From Bradyrhizobium sp. WSM3983 (lineage in GTDB: Bacteria > Pseudomonadota > Alphaproteobacteria > Rhizobiales > Xanthobacteraceae): 64,000 nucleotides of DNA. The stretch spans positions 1 to 64,000 of the forward strand of contig NZ_AXAY01000029.1 in assembly GCF_000473045.1 (NCBI RefSeq), given 5' to 3'. Shown piece after piece: positions 22,087-31,264 of this stretch. How positions within the stretch are numbered: position 1 is the stretch's first letter; each line of letters starts with the position of its first letter. The notes below the pieces were generated by a model. It worked only from the letters and a program-made list of their open reading frames with translations, had not been told where the DNA came from and did no database searches. A program made the position numbers and the translations under genes.

Positions 22087-24135
22087 ATGGGACAAGACGT
22101 CAGAAGTCCCCGAGGTCCACGGTGCATAGCGCTGGTGGGCCCTTTCCAAAGCGGTAAAACCACACTTCTCGAAGCGATCCTGGCGCGGACGGGCGCAATT
22201 CCGCGCGCCGGCAGCGTCGACGCCGGAACGTCCGTCGGCGACGCCACGCCAGAGGCCCGTCATCACAAGATGACCGTCGGGCTCACTGCCGCCACCACGA
22301 GTTTCATGGGCGACAGCTATACCTTCCTGGATTGTCCCGGTTCCGTCGAGTTCGCCCACGACATGCGCGCCGCGCTGCCCGCCGTCGATGCCGCAATCGT
22401 GGTCTGCGAGGCCGACGAGAAGAAGCTGCCGCAGCTTCAGATCATCCTGCGCGAGCTGGAGGAGCTGAAGATTCCGCGTTTCCTGTTCCTCAACAAGATC
22501 GACCGCGCCAACGAGCGCATCCGCGAGACGCTCGCGATGCTCCAGCCCGCCTCGCGCGTGCCGCTGGTGCTGCGCCAGATCCCGATCTGGAAGGGCGATC
22601 TGATCGAGGGCTTCGTCGATCTCGCGCTGGAGCGCGCGTTCGTCTATCGCGAGCACAAGGCGTCCGAAGTGATCGCGCTCGCAGGCGGCGATCTCGATCG
22701 CGAGAAGGAGGCACGCTTCTCGATGCTGGAGAAGCTCGCCGATCACGACGACGCCCTGATGGAGCAATTGCTGGAGGACATCCAGCCGCCGCGCGATGCC
22801 GTGTTCGACGACCTCGCCCGCGAACTGCGCGAGGGACTGATCTGCCCTGTTCTCCTCGGCGCGGCCGCGCGCGAAAACGGCGTGCTGCGGCTGATGAAGG
22901 CGCTGCGCCACGAGGCGCCCGGCATTGCGGAGACCGCAAAACGTCTCGGTGTGCCCGAAAGCAAGGACGCGCTCGGTTTCGTCTTCAAGACGCTGCACTC
23001 ACAGCACGGCGGAAAGCTGTCGCTGACGCGGTTGCTCGCTGGCCATCTCGACGACGGCGCCACGCTACAATCGTCTTCCGGAGGGACGGGCCGTATCTCC
23101 GGCATCCTCGCCGTCAACGGCGCTTACGAGACCAAGCGTGCGGCTGCGGAAGCCGGCGACACCGTCGCGCTCGCCAAGCTCGATCCGGTCAAGACCGGCG
23201 ACACGGTCTCGAGCGGCAAGGCGCCGCCCGCTGGATTCGCCGCCGCAGAACCAACGCCACCGGTGCTCGCGATTTCGGTCGCGTCCGCCGACCGCAAGGA
23301 CGACGTCAAGCTCGGCCAGTCGTTGATGCGGCTGCACGAGGAGGATCCCTCGCTCGTCGTCGTGCAGAACCCCCAGACCCACGACACCGTGCTGTGGGGG
23401 CAGGGCGAGATGCACTTACGTGTCGCGAGCGAGCGGCTGCGCGATCGTTTCGGCGTCAAGATCTCCTCGCATCCACCCGCGATCGGCTATCAGGAAACCA
23501 TCCGCAAGCCGATCACCCAGCGCGGCCGCCACAAGAAGCAATCCGGCGGTCACGGCCAGTTCGGCGATGTCGTGCTCGACATCAAGCCGCTGCCGCGCGG
23601 CGAGGGTTTCAAGTTCGCCGAGAAGGTCGTCGGCGGCGCGGTGCCGCGTAACTATATCGGCGCAGTGGAGGAGGGCGTTGTCGACGGGCTCGCGCGCGGC
23701 CCGCTCGGTTTCCCCGTTACCGATTTGCAGGTGACGCTGACCGACGGCTCCTATCACAGCGTCGATTCCTCCGACCTCGCCTTCCGTACGGCGGCGCGGG
23801 TCGGGCTCAACGAAGGCCTGCCGCAGTGCCAGTCGGTGTTGCTCGAGCCGATCCACGTGGTCGAGATCGTCTGTCCGACCGATGCCACCGCCAAGATCAA
23901 CGCGATCCTGTCGGCGCGGCGCGGCCAGATCCTCGGCTTCGACACCCGCGACGGCTGGAGCGGCTGGGACTGCGTCCGTGCCATGATGCCGGAAGCCGAA
24001 ATCGGCGAGCTGATCGTCGAGCTACGCTCGGCCACCGCCGGCGCCGGCAGCTTCACCCGTCAGTTCGACCACATGGCCGAAGTCACGGGCCGCGCCGCCG
24101 ACCAGATCATCGCCGCGCATCAGCACGCGGCGTGA
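22087..24135 (+). CDS. EF-G-like translation GTPase paralogue (atypical)
   Basis: The 682-residue protein has the five-domain EF-G layout. The G domain has P-loop GPFQSGKTT and NKID, followed by domain II, domain III (DPSLVVVQNPQTHDTVLWGQGEMHL), domain IV (HKKQSGGHGQFGDVVLDIKP ... NYIGAVEEGVVDGLARG) and domain V (MMPEAEIGELIVELRS). It departs from true EF-G: the switch-I RGITI block is absent, and G3 reads DCPGS instead of DTPGH, so the catalytic His is a Ser. It is therefore probably an EF-G2-type paralogue that binds GTP but hydrolyses it poorly. It stands alone, not in a str operon. The ATG at 22087 is chosen for its position ahead of the P-loop. Confidence 0.9.
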   Translation: MGQDVRSPRGPRCIALVGPFQSGKTTLLEAILARTGAIPRAGSVDAGTSVGDATPEARHHKMTVGLTAATTSFMGDSYTFLDCPGSVEFAHDMRAALPAVDAAIVVCEADEKKLPQLQIILRELEELKIPRFLFLNKIDRANERIRETLAMLQPASRVPLVLRQIPIWKGDLIEGFVDLALERAFVYREHKASEVIALAGGDLDREKEARFSMLEKLADHDDALMEQLLEDIQPPRDAVFDDLARELREGLICPVLLGAAARENGVLRLMKALRHEAPGIAETAKRLGVPESKDALGFVFKTLHSQHGGKLSLTRLLAGHLDDGATLQSSSGGTGRISGILAVNGAYETKRAAAEAGDTVALAKLDPVKTGDTVSSGKAPPAGFAAAEPTPPVLAISVASADRKDDVKLGQSLMRLHEEDPSLVVVQNPQTHDTVLWGQGEMHLRVASERLRDRFGVKISSHPPAIGYQETIRKPITQRGRHKKQSGGHGQFGDVVLDIKPLPRGEGFKFAEKVVGGAVPRNYIGAVEEGVVDGLARGPLGFPVTDLQVTLTDGSYHSVDSSDLAFRTAARVGLNEGLPQCQSVLLEPIHVVEIVCPTDATAKINAILSARRGQILGFDTRDGWSGWDCVRAMMPEAEIGELIVELRSATAGAGSFTRQFDHMAEVTGRAADQIIAAHQHAA

Positions 24136-24370
24136 TCGGCTTCGCGAGGTAAGGCGCGCAGTAAGTGCGGCACTGCTCTCTCACTCCCTCTCCCCGCTCT
24201 TGCGGGGAGAGGGAGTGAGGGGCTGCCTCCATGCGTGCGACATTTCATCTGGGACGCGCCCTCTCCACGCGTCATTGCGAGGCAATCCAGACTGTCTCCG
24301 CGGAAGTAGTCTGGATTTGCTTCGTCGCTTTCGCTCCTCGCAATGACGGAGGCGCTTGCGTTCGCCTCTG
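24136..24370. repeat. intergenic block of two repeat families
   Basis: A CCCTCTCCCCGCTCTTGCGGGGAGAGGG hairpin (24186-24213) is followed by CGTCATTGCGAGGCAATCCAG facing CTGGATT...CCTCGCAATGACG (24270-24349). No gene is visible. The second element is the same family as at 11272-11352. Confidence 0.7.
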
Positions 24371-24391
24371 AATGATGTATTTTACATCATT
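24371..24391. promoter_or_regulatory. palindromic operator candidate for the XRE-SulP pair
   Basis: AATGATGTA (24371-24379) and TACATCATT (24383-24391) are perfect inverted 9-bp arms around TTT, in an AT-rich island unlike the flanks. A possible promoter, TTGTAT at 24390-24395 and TATAAG at 24413-24418 (17-bp spacer), abuts it. A repressor bound here would cover the -35, so autoregulation by the XRE protein encoded at 24439 is plausible. Confidence 0.55.
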
Positions 24392-24438
24392 GTATATGCA
24401 TCAGATATCACTTATAAGCGTTGATACGTGAGGCCAAG

Positions 24439-24711
24439 GTGATCACGTCATTCCAGATGCGGGCAGCCCGCGCGCTGCTTGGCATCGACCAGAGAACCCT
24501 GGCCGAGCTTGCCGGCGTGTCGCTGCCGACCATCCAGCGGATGGAGGCCAGCACCGGCAATGTGCGCGGCGTGGTCGAGACCTTGATCAAGGTGGTCGAG
24601 GCGTTCGACCGGGCCGGCGTCGAGCTGATCGGCGAGCAGGCCCGCAGCGATAGCGGCGGGCGGGGCGTTCGCCTCAAGGAGCCGGGGCCGCCGCGCAGCG
24701 TCGGGGCATGA
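24439..24711 (+). CDS. XRE-family DNA-binding regulator
   Basis: The 90-residue protein has its helix-turn-helix at residues 5-45 (FQMRAARALLGIDQRTLAELAGVSLPTIQRMEAS), the classic Cro/CI-type domain with a short C-terminal extension. A TTG at 24421 is in frame, but the GTG at 24439 has GAGG six bases upstream and starts with the common MITSFQ sequence. It is directly upstream of the SulP gene and downstream of the 9-bp palindrome at 24371, which it may bind. Confidence 0.85.
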   Translation: MITSFQMRAARALLGIDQRTLAELAGVSLPTIQRMEASTGNVRGVVETLIKVVEAFDRAGVELIGEQARSDSGGRGVRLKEPGPPRSVGA

Positions 24712-24779
24712 TCGCGTTGGTCGTGCCCGGAAAGCAGATGGCCTAACCGCACCGTCGCGTCCGAGATCGCGGCCGCACG

Positions 24780-26552
24780 ATGCGGTGGAGCATTGTGGGG
24801 CGGCGGAGCATGGGCATCACCGGCGAGCGGGCAAGCGGGCTGCATCGGCTGCGTCAGCCGACCTTTGCCGAACTGTATTTGCCAAAGCTCGTCACCGTCT
24901 GGCGCGAAGGTTATGGGCTTACGGATTTCCGCGCCGACGTCTTTGCGGGCCTCACCGTTGCGATCGTCGCGCTGCCGCTGTCGATGGCGATCGCGATCGC
25001 CTCGGGCGTGACGCCGGACCGCGGCCTCTACACGGCCGTCGTCGGTGGCTTCATCGTGTCGCTGCTCGGCGGCAGCCGTTTCCAGATCGGCGGCCCCGCG
25101 GGTGCCTTCATCGTGCTGGTTGCGGTAACCGCGGAGCGACACGGCGTCGATGGCGTTATCCTCGCCACCATGATGGCAGGCATGGTCCTGGTCGCCGCGG
25201 GCTTTTTGCGCATCGGCACTTATATCAAGTTCATTCCCTATCCCGTCACAGTCGGCTTCACCGCCGGCATCGCCGTGATCATCTTTGCCAGCCAGTTGCG
25301 CGATCTCGGCGGCATCACGCTCGCAGGCAAAGAGCCGAGCGAGTTCGTGCCGAAACTCGTCGCGCTCGCCGACGGCCTGAACACCATCAATCCCTCCGCC
25401 GTCGCGGTAGCCATCGTCAGTATCGCCATCATCGGCGCTTTGCGGATCTGGCGGCCGTCCTGGCCCGGCATCCTGATCGCCGTCGTGCTTGCGGCGGTCG
25501 CTACTGCCGTGCTGTCGCTGCCGATTGAGACCATCGGCAGCCGCTTCGGCGGTATCCCGCGCGAATTGCCATCGCCGGCGCTGCCGGCGTTCTCGCTTGC
25601 CAAAGCGAAGGCGGTACTGCCCGATGCGATCTCCTTCGCGCTGCTCGCGGCGATCGAATCGCTGCTGTCGGCGGTGGTGGCCGACGGCATGACCGGACGC
25701 CGTCACCGCTCCAATTGCGAGCTGGTCGCGCAAGGCGCCGCCAATATCGGCGCGGCGCTGTTTGGCGGCATCTGCGTCACCGGCCTTATCGCGCGCACCG
25801 CGACCAACATCCGCGCCGGCGCGCGCGGGCCGCTGGCGGGCATGCTGCACTCCGTCTTCCTGCTTTTGTTCATGTTGGTCGCAGCGCCGCTCGCAAGCTA
25901 CATCCCGCTTGCCGCACTCGCCGCCGTGCTCGTGGTGGTGTCCTGGACCATGGCGGAGAAGCAGGAATTCGCGACGCTGCTGCGCTCCTCCTGGGGCGAT
26001 GCCGTCGTGCTGCTCGCAACTTTCCTGCTCACCATCTTCCGCGATCTGACCGAGGGCATTCTGGTCGGATTCGCGCTCGGCGCGGTGCTGTTCATCCATC
26101 GCATGGCGGAGATGACCGGCATCGAGGAGCGCTCGCCGCTGGTGGCGGCCGATCGCCCCGATGACGGCAATGGCGAGCGCGTGCCGTACGATTCCGCGCT
26201 GGCGGTCGACCGCGACGTGCTGGTTTACCGCATCACCGGCGCGTTCTTCTTCGGCGCGGCCTCGGCCATCGGAGGCGTGCTCGATGGCATCGCCGACAAG
26301 CGCAAGGCTCTCGTCGTCGATTTCGCGGCGGTGCCGTTTCTGGACTCCACAGCGGCGAATGTGTTGGGGCGCGTCGCAGCCAAGGCCCAGCGCCAGGGCA
26401 TCCGGCTGTTCATCACGGGGGCTTCGCCCGCGGTCCGCCGTGCATTGCTGACGCACGGTGTGAGCCCGCGACGCGCGCGTTATCGTCAGACCATCGAGCG
26501 CGCGGTCGCGGATATCAAGGCAGCCCCCGGCGCGACCGAAGCCACTGTGTAG
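24780..26552 (+). CDS. SulP-family anion permease with STAS domain
   Basis: The 590-residue SulP/SLC26-type transporter has a membrane domain of about 10-14 helices with the family signature VFAGLTVAIVALPLSMAIAIASGVTPDRGLYTAVVGGFI, QIGGPAGAFIVLV, and LLAAIESLLSAVVADGMTGRRHRSNCELVAQGAAN. A C-terminal STAS domain (residues ~460-570: VLVYRITGAFFFGAA ... ALVVDFAAVPFLDSTAAN) follows. It may carry sulfate, bicarbonate or dicarboxylate; the sequence does not decide. An ATG at 24810 with GGAG close upstream is an equally possible start. Its partner is the XRE gene. Confidence 0.92.
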   Translation: MRWSIVGRRSMGITGERASGLHRLRQPTFAELYLPKLVTVWREGYGLTDFRADVFAGLTVAIVALPLSMAIAIASGVTPDRGLYTAVVGGFIVSLLGGSRFQIGGPAGAFIVLVAVTAERHGVDGVILATMMAGMVLVAAGFLRIGTYIKFIPYPVTVGFTAGIAVIIFASQLRDLGGITLAGKEPSEFVPKLVALADGLNTINPSAVAVAIVSIAIIGALRIWRPSWPGILIAVVLAAVATAVLSLPIETIGSRFGGIPRELPSPALPAFSLAKAKAVLPDAISFALLAAIESLLSAVVADGMTGRRHRSNCELVAQGAANIGAALFGGICVTGLIARTATNIRAGARGPLAGMLHSVFLLLFMLVAAPLASYIPLAALAAVLVVVSWTMAEKQEFATLLRSSWGDAVVLLATFLLTIFRDLTEGILVGFALGAVLFIHRMAEMTGIEERSPLVAADRPDDGNGERVPYDSALAVDRDVLVYRITGAFFFGAASAIGGVLDGIADKRKALVVDFAAVPFLDSTAANVLGRVAAKAQRQGIRLFITGASPAVRRALLTHGVSPRRARYRQTIERAVADIKAAPGATEATV

Positions 26553-26618
26553 CCCCACCTGCTTGACAGGACCGGCCGGACGCGAAATGGATCGCCTCGA
26601 ACACGACCCGAGGGAAGG

Positions 26619-27458
26619 ATGACGGTGACCAAGGCTCCAGCAGCCTGTTTGATCGGATGGCCGGCTGCGCATTCGCGCTCGCCGCTGATCCATCATTATT
26701 GGCTGCGCACGCTCGGCATCGCCGGCGGCTATGTCATCGAGGCCGTTCCGCCCGAGGATTTGCGCGATTTCGTGCTGCGGCTGTCGCTGCGTGGTTTTGT
26801 CGGAGCCAACGTCACCATTCCGCACAAGGAGGGTGTGCTGGCGCTGTCGACGCCCGATGCGCGTGCCAAGGCCGTGGGTGCCGCCAACACGCTGTGGTTC
26901 GCCGACGGCGAGCTGCGCTCGACCAATACCGATGTCGAGGGCTTTCTCGGCAATCTCGACGCCAGCGCGCCCCGCTGGCACAAGGCCGAAGAGGCGCTGG
27001 TGCTGGGGGCCGGCGGCTCCTCGCGCGCGGTCGTGTTCGGCCTGCTCGAACGCGGCTTCACGCGCGTTCATCTTGCCAACCGCACGCTGGCGCGGGCCGA
27101 GGCGCTGGCCGCGCAATTCGGGCCGAACGTGCATCCGCTGGCCTGGGACGGGATCAACGAGGTCCTGCCGCGGGCAAAACTTCTCGTGAACACGACCTCG
27201 CTCGGCATGCACGGCCAGGCTGCGCTCGCGATCGATGTGGCGCGCCTGCCGCCAGGGGCCGTCGTCGCCGACCTCGTCTATGTCCCGCTCGTAACGCCGC
27301 TGCTGGCAGCTGCCAGGGCCCGCGGGCTGGAGACCGCCGACGGGCTCGGCATGCTCCTGCACCAGGCGGTGCGCGGCTTCGAGCTGTGGTTTGGCCAGAG
27401 GCCTGAGGTGACCACAGAGCTGCGCGCGCTGGTCGAGGCCGACCTCACAAAGACTTGA
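26619..27458 (+). CDS. aroE: shikimate dehydrogenase
   Basis: The 279-residue NADPH-dependent enzyme of the shikimate pathway converts 3-dehydroshikimate to shikimate. Seen: LIGWPAAHSRSPLIHHYW (substrate Ser residues), ANVTIPHKEGVL with the catalytic Lys, NTDVEGF with the Asp, and LGAGGSSRAVVFGLLERG (Rossmann motif). ANRTLARAE, NTTSLGM and MLLHQAVRGFELWFG complete the family pattern. The ATG at 26619 follows GGAAGG. No other aromatic-pathway gene is adjacent. Confidence 0.95.
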   Translation: MTVTKAPAACLIGWPAAHSRSPLIHHYWLRTLGIAGGYVIEAVPPEDLRDFVLRLSLRGFVGANVTIPHKEGVLALSTPDARAKAVGAANTLWFADGELRSTNTDVEGFLGNLDASAPRWHKAEEALVLGAGGSSRAVVFGLLERGFTRVHLANRTLARAEALAAQFGPNVHPLAWDGINEVLPRAKLLVNTTSLGMHGQAALAIDVARLPPGAVVADLVYVPLVTPLLAAARARGLETADGLGMLLHQAVRGFELWFGQRPEVTTELRALVEADLTKT

Positions 27459-27514
27459 GAGAATAGTGCGCGGTCTCCGGCGTTCACTATCCGTGGGGAC
27501 AATCGGAGACTGTC

Positions 27515-28141
27515 ATGACGATCCAACGTGCAAATTTCACGCGCCCGCTCATCGCCATCGCGATGGTGGCTGCTTCCACCCTCGCGGCCGTCGCACAGAA
27601 GGCGCCAGTGCCGACCCGCGTCCGCGGCACAATCGAGAGCGTCGATGGTGACACGATGCAGGTCAAGTCGCGGAGCGGCGAGGACGTCAAGCTTCACATC
27701 GCGTCCGACGTCCGCATAGCCGGCGTCACCAAGATTTCGCTCACCGACATCAAGGTCGGCTCGTTCGTCGGCGCCACCACCGTGCCGGGGCCGGATGGCG
27801 GCGAGAACGCCGTCGAGGTGCATGTGTTTCCAGAGAGCATGCGCGGCACCGGCGAAGGCTCGCGGCCCTATGATCTGAAGCCCAACTCCAGCATGACCAA
27901 TGCGACGGTGTCGGAAAGCGTGGTCGGCAATGACGGCCATACGCTGCTCGTGAAATACAAGGACGGCGAGAAGAAGGTGTTCGTTTCCGATATGACACCG
28001 GTCGTGACCTTCGTGCCCGCAGACAAGTCCGAGCTGAAGGCCGGCGCCAAGGTCATTGCGTTCATGAAGCAATTGCCTGACGGCTCGTTCCAGACCAATC
28101 GCGTCAGTGTCGGCCGCGATGGCCTGACCCCGCCGATGTGA
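27515..28141 (+). CDS. secreted protein, DUF5666-like
   Basis: The 208-residue product has a signal peptide (LIAIAMVAASTLAAVAQ). OB-like beta repeats follow (VRGTIESVDGDTMQVKSRSGEDVKLHIASDVRIAGVTKISLTDIKVGSFVGATTVPGPDG), typical of DUF5666-type periplasmic proteins. The second half (VFVSDMTPVVTFVPADKSELKAGAKVIAFMKQLPDG) repeats the pattern. No catalytic residues are evident. Function unknown. Confidence 0.7.
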   Translation: MTIQRANFTRPLIAIAMVAASTLAAVAQKAPVPTRVRGTIESVDGDTMQVKSRSGEDVKLHIASDVRIAGVTKISLTDIKVGSFVGATTVPGPDGGENAVEVHVFPESMRGTGEGSRPYDLKPNSSMTNATVSESVVGNDGHTLLVKYKDGEKKVFVSDMTPVVTFVPADKSELKAGAKVIAFMKQLPDGSFQTNRVSVGRDGLTPPM

Positions 28142-28162
28142 TCGACTGGGTGCCGAACTTGT

Positions 28163-28280
28163 AGGTGGGTTAGGCGTAGCCGTAACCCACCATGCTTCCG
28201 CAAATGCCAACTGAAGTTGGTGGGTTACGCACGACGGACTGCGCTTCGCGCAGCCGCTGAGCTATCCCACCCTACGGCAC
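28163..28280. repeat. GGTGGGTTA-type inverted repeats
   Basis: GGTGGGTTAGGCGTAGCCGTAACCCACC and a second copy containing GGTGGGTTACGC ... GCTGAGCTATCCCACCCTAC form strong hairpins between the secreted-protein and lldD genes. The CTAACCCACCCTACGAATCC stretch at 280-300 looks like a half unit of the same family. Confidence 0.7.
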
Positions 28281-28288
28281 CTGTATCG

Positions 28289-29431
28289 TTACGGCGCCAC
28301 CGCAATAATATGATCGTCGATCTCGTCGATCCTGTTGACGCCGCACAAGCCCATGGTCGTGAGCAGCTCTTTCTGGATGATGTCGATCGCCTTGGCGACG
28401 CCGGCCTGGCCGCCGGCACCGAGCCCATAGGCATAAGCGCGGCCGATCATGCAGGACTTGGCGCCGAGCGCGAGTGCGCGCATCACGTCCTGGCCGGAAC
28501 GGATGCCGCTGTCGAACATGATCTCGATCTTCTCACCGACGGCGTCCGCGATCTCGGGCAGCACCTCGATCGAGGACGGTGCGCCGTCGAGCTGACGACC
28601 GCCATGGTTGGACACGACCAGGGCCTGCGCACCGGTCTTGGCCGCTTCCTCGGCGTCCTCGACGTCCAGAATGCCCTTGATGACGAGCTTGCCCGGCCAG
28701 ATGCTCCGGACCCATTCGACGTCCTTCCAGTTCAAGGAGGTGTCGAACTGCGAGGCGGTCCATTCGGCGAGGCGGTTGAGGTCCTCGGTGTTCTTCACGT
28801 GGCCGGCGATGTTGCCGAAGGTGCGGCGCTTGCCCTGCAGCACGCCGGAAACCCAGGCCGGCTTGGTCGCGAAATCGATGAATTTCGACAGCGACCATTC
28901 CGGCGGGATGGTCATGCCGTTCTTGATGTCGGCATGGCGCTGGCCGATCACCTGGAGATCGACCGTGAGCACGAGCGCGCTGCACTTCGCCGCGATCGCG
29001 CGCTGGATCAGCTCCTTGATGAAGCCGCGGTCCTTCATGACGTAAAGCTGGAACCAGAACGGCTTCTCGACGGCGGCGGCGATATCCTCGATCGAGCAGA
29101 TCGACATGGTCGACTGCGTGAACGGGATGCCGGCGGCCTGCGCCGCGCGGCAGGCGTGAATCTCGCCATCGCCATGCTGCATGCCGAGCAGGCCGACAGG
29201 CGCCAGCATCAGCGGCATGGTCGATTGCTCCCCGAGGATCGTGGTCGAAGTGTCGCGCTTGGAGACGTCGACCAGGATGCGCTGGCGGAACTTGATCGCC
29301 TGCATGTCCTCGCGGTTGGCGCGCAGCGTTTCCTCGGCATAGGAGCCGCGGTCGCAGTAGTCGAAGAACGCTTTCGGCACGCGGCGCTTATGCAGCGCCC
29401 GAAGATCGTCGATACAGGTGATGTGCTTCAT
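28289..29431 (-). CDS. lldD: FMN-dependent alpha-hydroxyacid dehydrogenase (L-lactate type)
   Basis: The 380-residue TIM-barrel flavoprotein starts MKHITCIDDLRALHKRRVPKAFFDYCDRGSYAE, with the substrate-binding Tyr. LMLAPVGLLGM, FWFQLYVMKDRG, VLTVDLQVIGQRH, LVIKGILDVEDA with the FMN Lys, and VVSNHGGRQLDGAPSS with the catalytic His and binding Arg follow. FDSGIRSGQDVMRALALGAKSCMIGRAY closes the flavin site. Oxidation of L-lactate to pyruvate, coupled to the respiratory chain, is the likely reaction, though glycolate or mandelate relatives look alike. The start is the ATG at 29431. Confidence 0.88.
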   Translation of the reverse strand: MKHITCIDDLRALHKRRVPKAFFDYCDRGSYAEETLRANREDMQAIKFRQRILVDVSKRDTSTTILGEQSTMPLMLAPVGLLGMQHGDGEIHACRAAQAAGIPFTQSTMSICSIEDIAAAVEKPFWFQLYVMKDRGFIKELIQRAIAAKCSALVLTVDLQVIGQRHADIKNGMTIPPEWSLSKFIDFATKPAWVSGVLQGKRRTFGNIAGHVKNTEDLNRLAEWTASQFDTSLNWKDVEWVRSIWPGKLVIKGILDVEDAEEAAKTGAQALVVSNHGGRQLDGAPSSIEVLPEIADAVGEKIEIMFDSGIRSGQDVMRALALGAKSCMIGRAYAYGLGAGGQAGVAKAIDIIQKELLTTMGLCGVNRIDEIDDHIIAVAP

Positions 29432-29533
29432 GAACGTTCCCCGGCCCGTCTTATCAAAAGTCTTGCATCGGAAGATTGAGGGGTCATCTACCATGGTTGG
29501 ATGCACAGCCAAATCGTTTGCGAGAGGGGTGCC

Positions 29534-29701
29534 ATGACCAAGCCGCACACACGACCTTCGCCGGAAGAAATCAAGGAGAAGCAGGACCTCGACGACGCGC
29601 TGGAGGAGGGGTTGGAAGAGACCTTTCCGGGCTCCGATCCCGTCAACGTCATCCAGCCGGCGCCAAGCCGCGGGGACAGTCATGTGAAGCGAAAGCCTTG
29701 A
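29534..29701 (+). CDS. small acidic hypothetical protein
   Basis: The 55-residue, strongly acidic protein (EEIKEKQDLDDALEEGLEETFPGSDPVNVIQP) has a basic end. The ATG at 29534 has GAGAGGGG upstream. The LEETFPGSDPV core is a recurring pattern in small stress-associated rhizobial proteins. No EcfG box was found here. Function unknown. Confidence 0.65.
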   Translation: MTKPHTRPSPEEIKEKQDLDDALEEGLEETFPGSDPVNVIQPAPSRGDSHVKRKP

Positions 29702-29920
29702 GCGCGGTTCCGCTCTGTTCGGGCCCTCAAACCGGAAATATAGTGTTAACAGCAGGTTACTAGAACGCTGGCGGCCCCGGTTCCGTAATGATTTATCATA
29801 TTTTTTGAAGCCAATTTGGCGGCGCAGGCATTATAAGATCGTAGCAAATCAGGGATGCGGGTCCCGTTCGGGCACCCGGAGGTTGATCGGGGAATCCCTG
29901 GTTGTTGCGTGGGGGACGAT

Positions 29921-31264
29921 ATGAGCCGCAAATATTTCGGGACGGACGGGATCAGGGGCCGCGCCAACGGACTGATCACGCCGGAGCTCGCGCTCAAGGT
30001 CGGCCAGGCCGCAGGTCTTGCGTTTCAGCGCGGTGACCACCGCCACCGGGTCGTGATCGGCAAGGACACCCGCCTGTCCGGCTACATGATCGAATACGCG
30101 ATGGTTGCTGGCTTCACCTCGGTCGGCATGGACGTGCTGCTGGTCGGCCCGATGCCGACGCCGGCGGTGGCGATGCTCACCAAGTCGATGCGCGCCGATC
30201 TCGGCGTGATGATCTCGGCCTCGCACAATCTGTTCGAGGACAACGGCATCAAGCTGTTCGGCCCGCAGGGCTTCAAGCTTTCCGACGACGTCGAGAAGCA
30301 GATCGAGCAACTGCTCGATGAGCCCATCGAGAAGAGGCTCGCACAAAGTGCGAGCCTGGGCCGCGCCCGTCGTATCGACGGCGTACATGACCGCTACATC
30401 GAATTCGCCAAGCGCACGCTGCCGCGCGATCTCTCGCTCGACGGCCTCCGCGTCGTGATCGATTGCGCCAATGGCGCCGCCTACAAGGTGGTGCCGGAAG
30501 CGCTGTGGGAATTGGGCGCCGACGTCGTGCCGATCGGTGTCGAGCCCGACGGCTTCAACATCAACAAGGATTGCGGCTCGACCTCGCCGGAAGCGTTGTC
30601 GAGGAAGGTGCGCGAGATGCGCGCCGATATCGGCATTGCGCTGGACGGCGACGCGGACCGCGTCATCCTGGTCGACGAGCGGGGCCATGTCGTCGACGGT
30701 GACCAGCTGCTGGCGGTGATCGCACAGAGCTGGAAGGATGACGGACGGCTGTCGCGTCCGGGCATCGTTGCGACCGTGATGTCCAATCTCGGCCTCGAGC
30801 GCTTCCTGAAAGGGCAGGGGCTCGATCTCGTGCGCACGCCGGTCGGAGATCGCTATGTGCTCGAGCAGATGTTGAACGGCGGCTACAATCTCGGCGGCGA
30901 GCAGTCCGGCCATATCATCCTGTCCGACTACGCCACCACCGGCGACGGTTTTGTGGCCGCTTTGCAGGTGTTGGCCGTGGTGCAGAAGCTGCGCCGGCCG
31001 GTGTCCGAAGTCTGCCACCGCTTCGACCCGCTGCCGCAGATCCTCAAGAACGTCCGCTACAAGGGCGGCAAGCCGCTCGACGATTCCGAGGTGAAGTCGG
31101 CGATCTCCGACGGCGAGATGCGGCTCAACGGCCACGGTCGCCTCCTGATCCGCTCCTCCGGCACCGAGCCCGTGATCCGCGTCATGGGCGAGGGCGAGGA
31201 CCGCGTCCTGGTCGAGGACATCGTCGACACCATCGTGTCGGCGTTGGGACAGGCCGCGGCTTGA
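29921..31264 (+). CDS. glmM: phosphoglucosamine mutase
   Basis: The 447-residue alpha-D-phosphohexomutase converts glucosamine-6-P to glucosamine-1-P for UDP-GlcNAc and peptidoglycan. Seen: MSRKYFGTDGIRGRAN, phosphoserine loop GVMISASHNLFEDNG with the catalytic Ser near residue 100, metal loop ALDGDADRVI, sugar loop GGEQSGH, and phosphate-binding SSGTEPVIRVM. The ATG at 29921 follows GGGGGACGAT. It is monocistronic as far as visible, without the ftsH neighbour seen in many bacteria. Confidence 0.97.
   Translation: MSRKYFGTDGIRGRANGLITPELALKVGQAAGLAFQRGDHRHRVVIGKDTRLSGYMIEYAMVAGFTSVGMDVLLVGPMPTPAVAMLTKSMRADLGVMISASHNLFEDNGIKLFGPQGFKLSDDVEKQIEQLLDEPIEKRLAQSASLGRARRIDGVHDRYIEFAKRTLPRDLSLDGLRVVIDCANGAAYKVVPEALWELGADVVPIGVEPDGFNINKDCGSTSPEALSRKVREMRADIGIALDGDADRVILVDERGHVVDGDQLLAVIAQSWKDDGRLSRPGIVATVMSNLGLERFLKGQGLDLVRTPVGDRYVLEQMLNGGYNLGGEQSGHIILSDYATTGDGFVAALQVLAVVQKLRRPVSEVCHRFDPLPQILKNVRYKGGKPLDDSEVKSAISDGEMRLNGHGRLLIRSSGTEPVIRVMGEGEDRVLVEDIVDTIVSALGQAAA

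Noticed and set aside
24408..27362. 984-codon minus-strand frame opposite XRE, SulP and aroE
   Set aside because: It spans three real genes on the other strand, is rich in Arg/His/Asp/Gly repeats, and matches no family.
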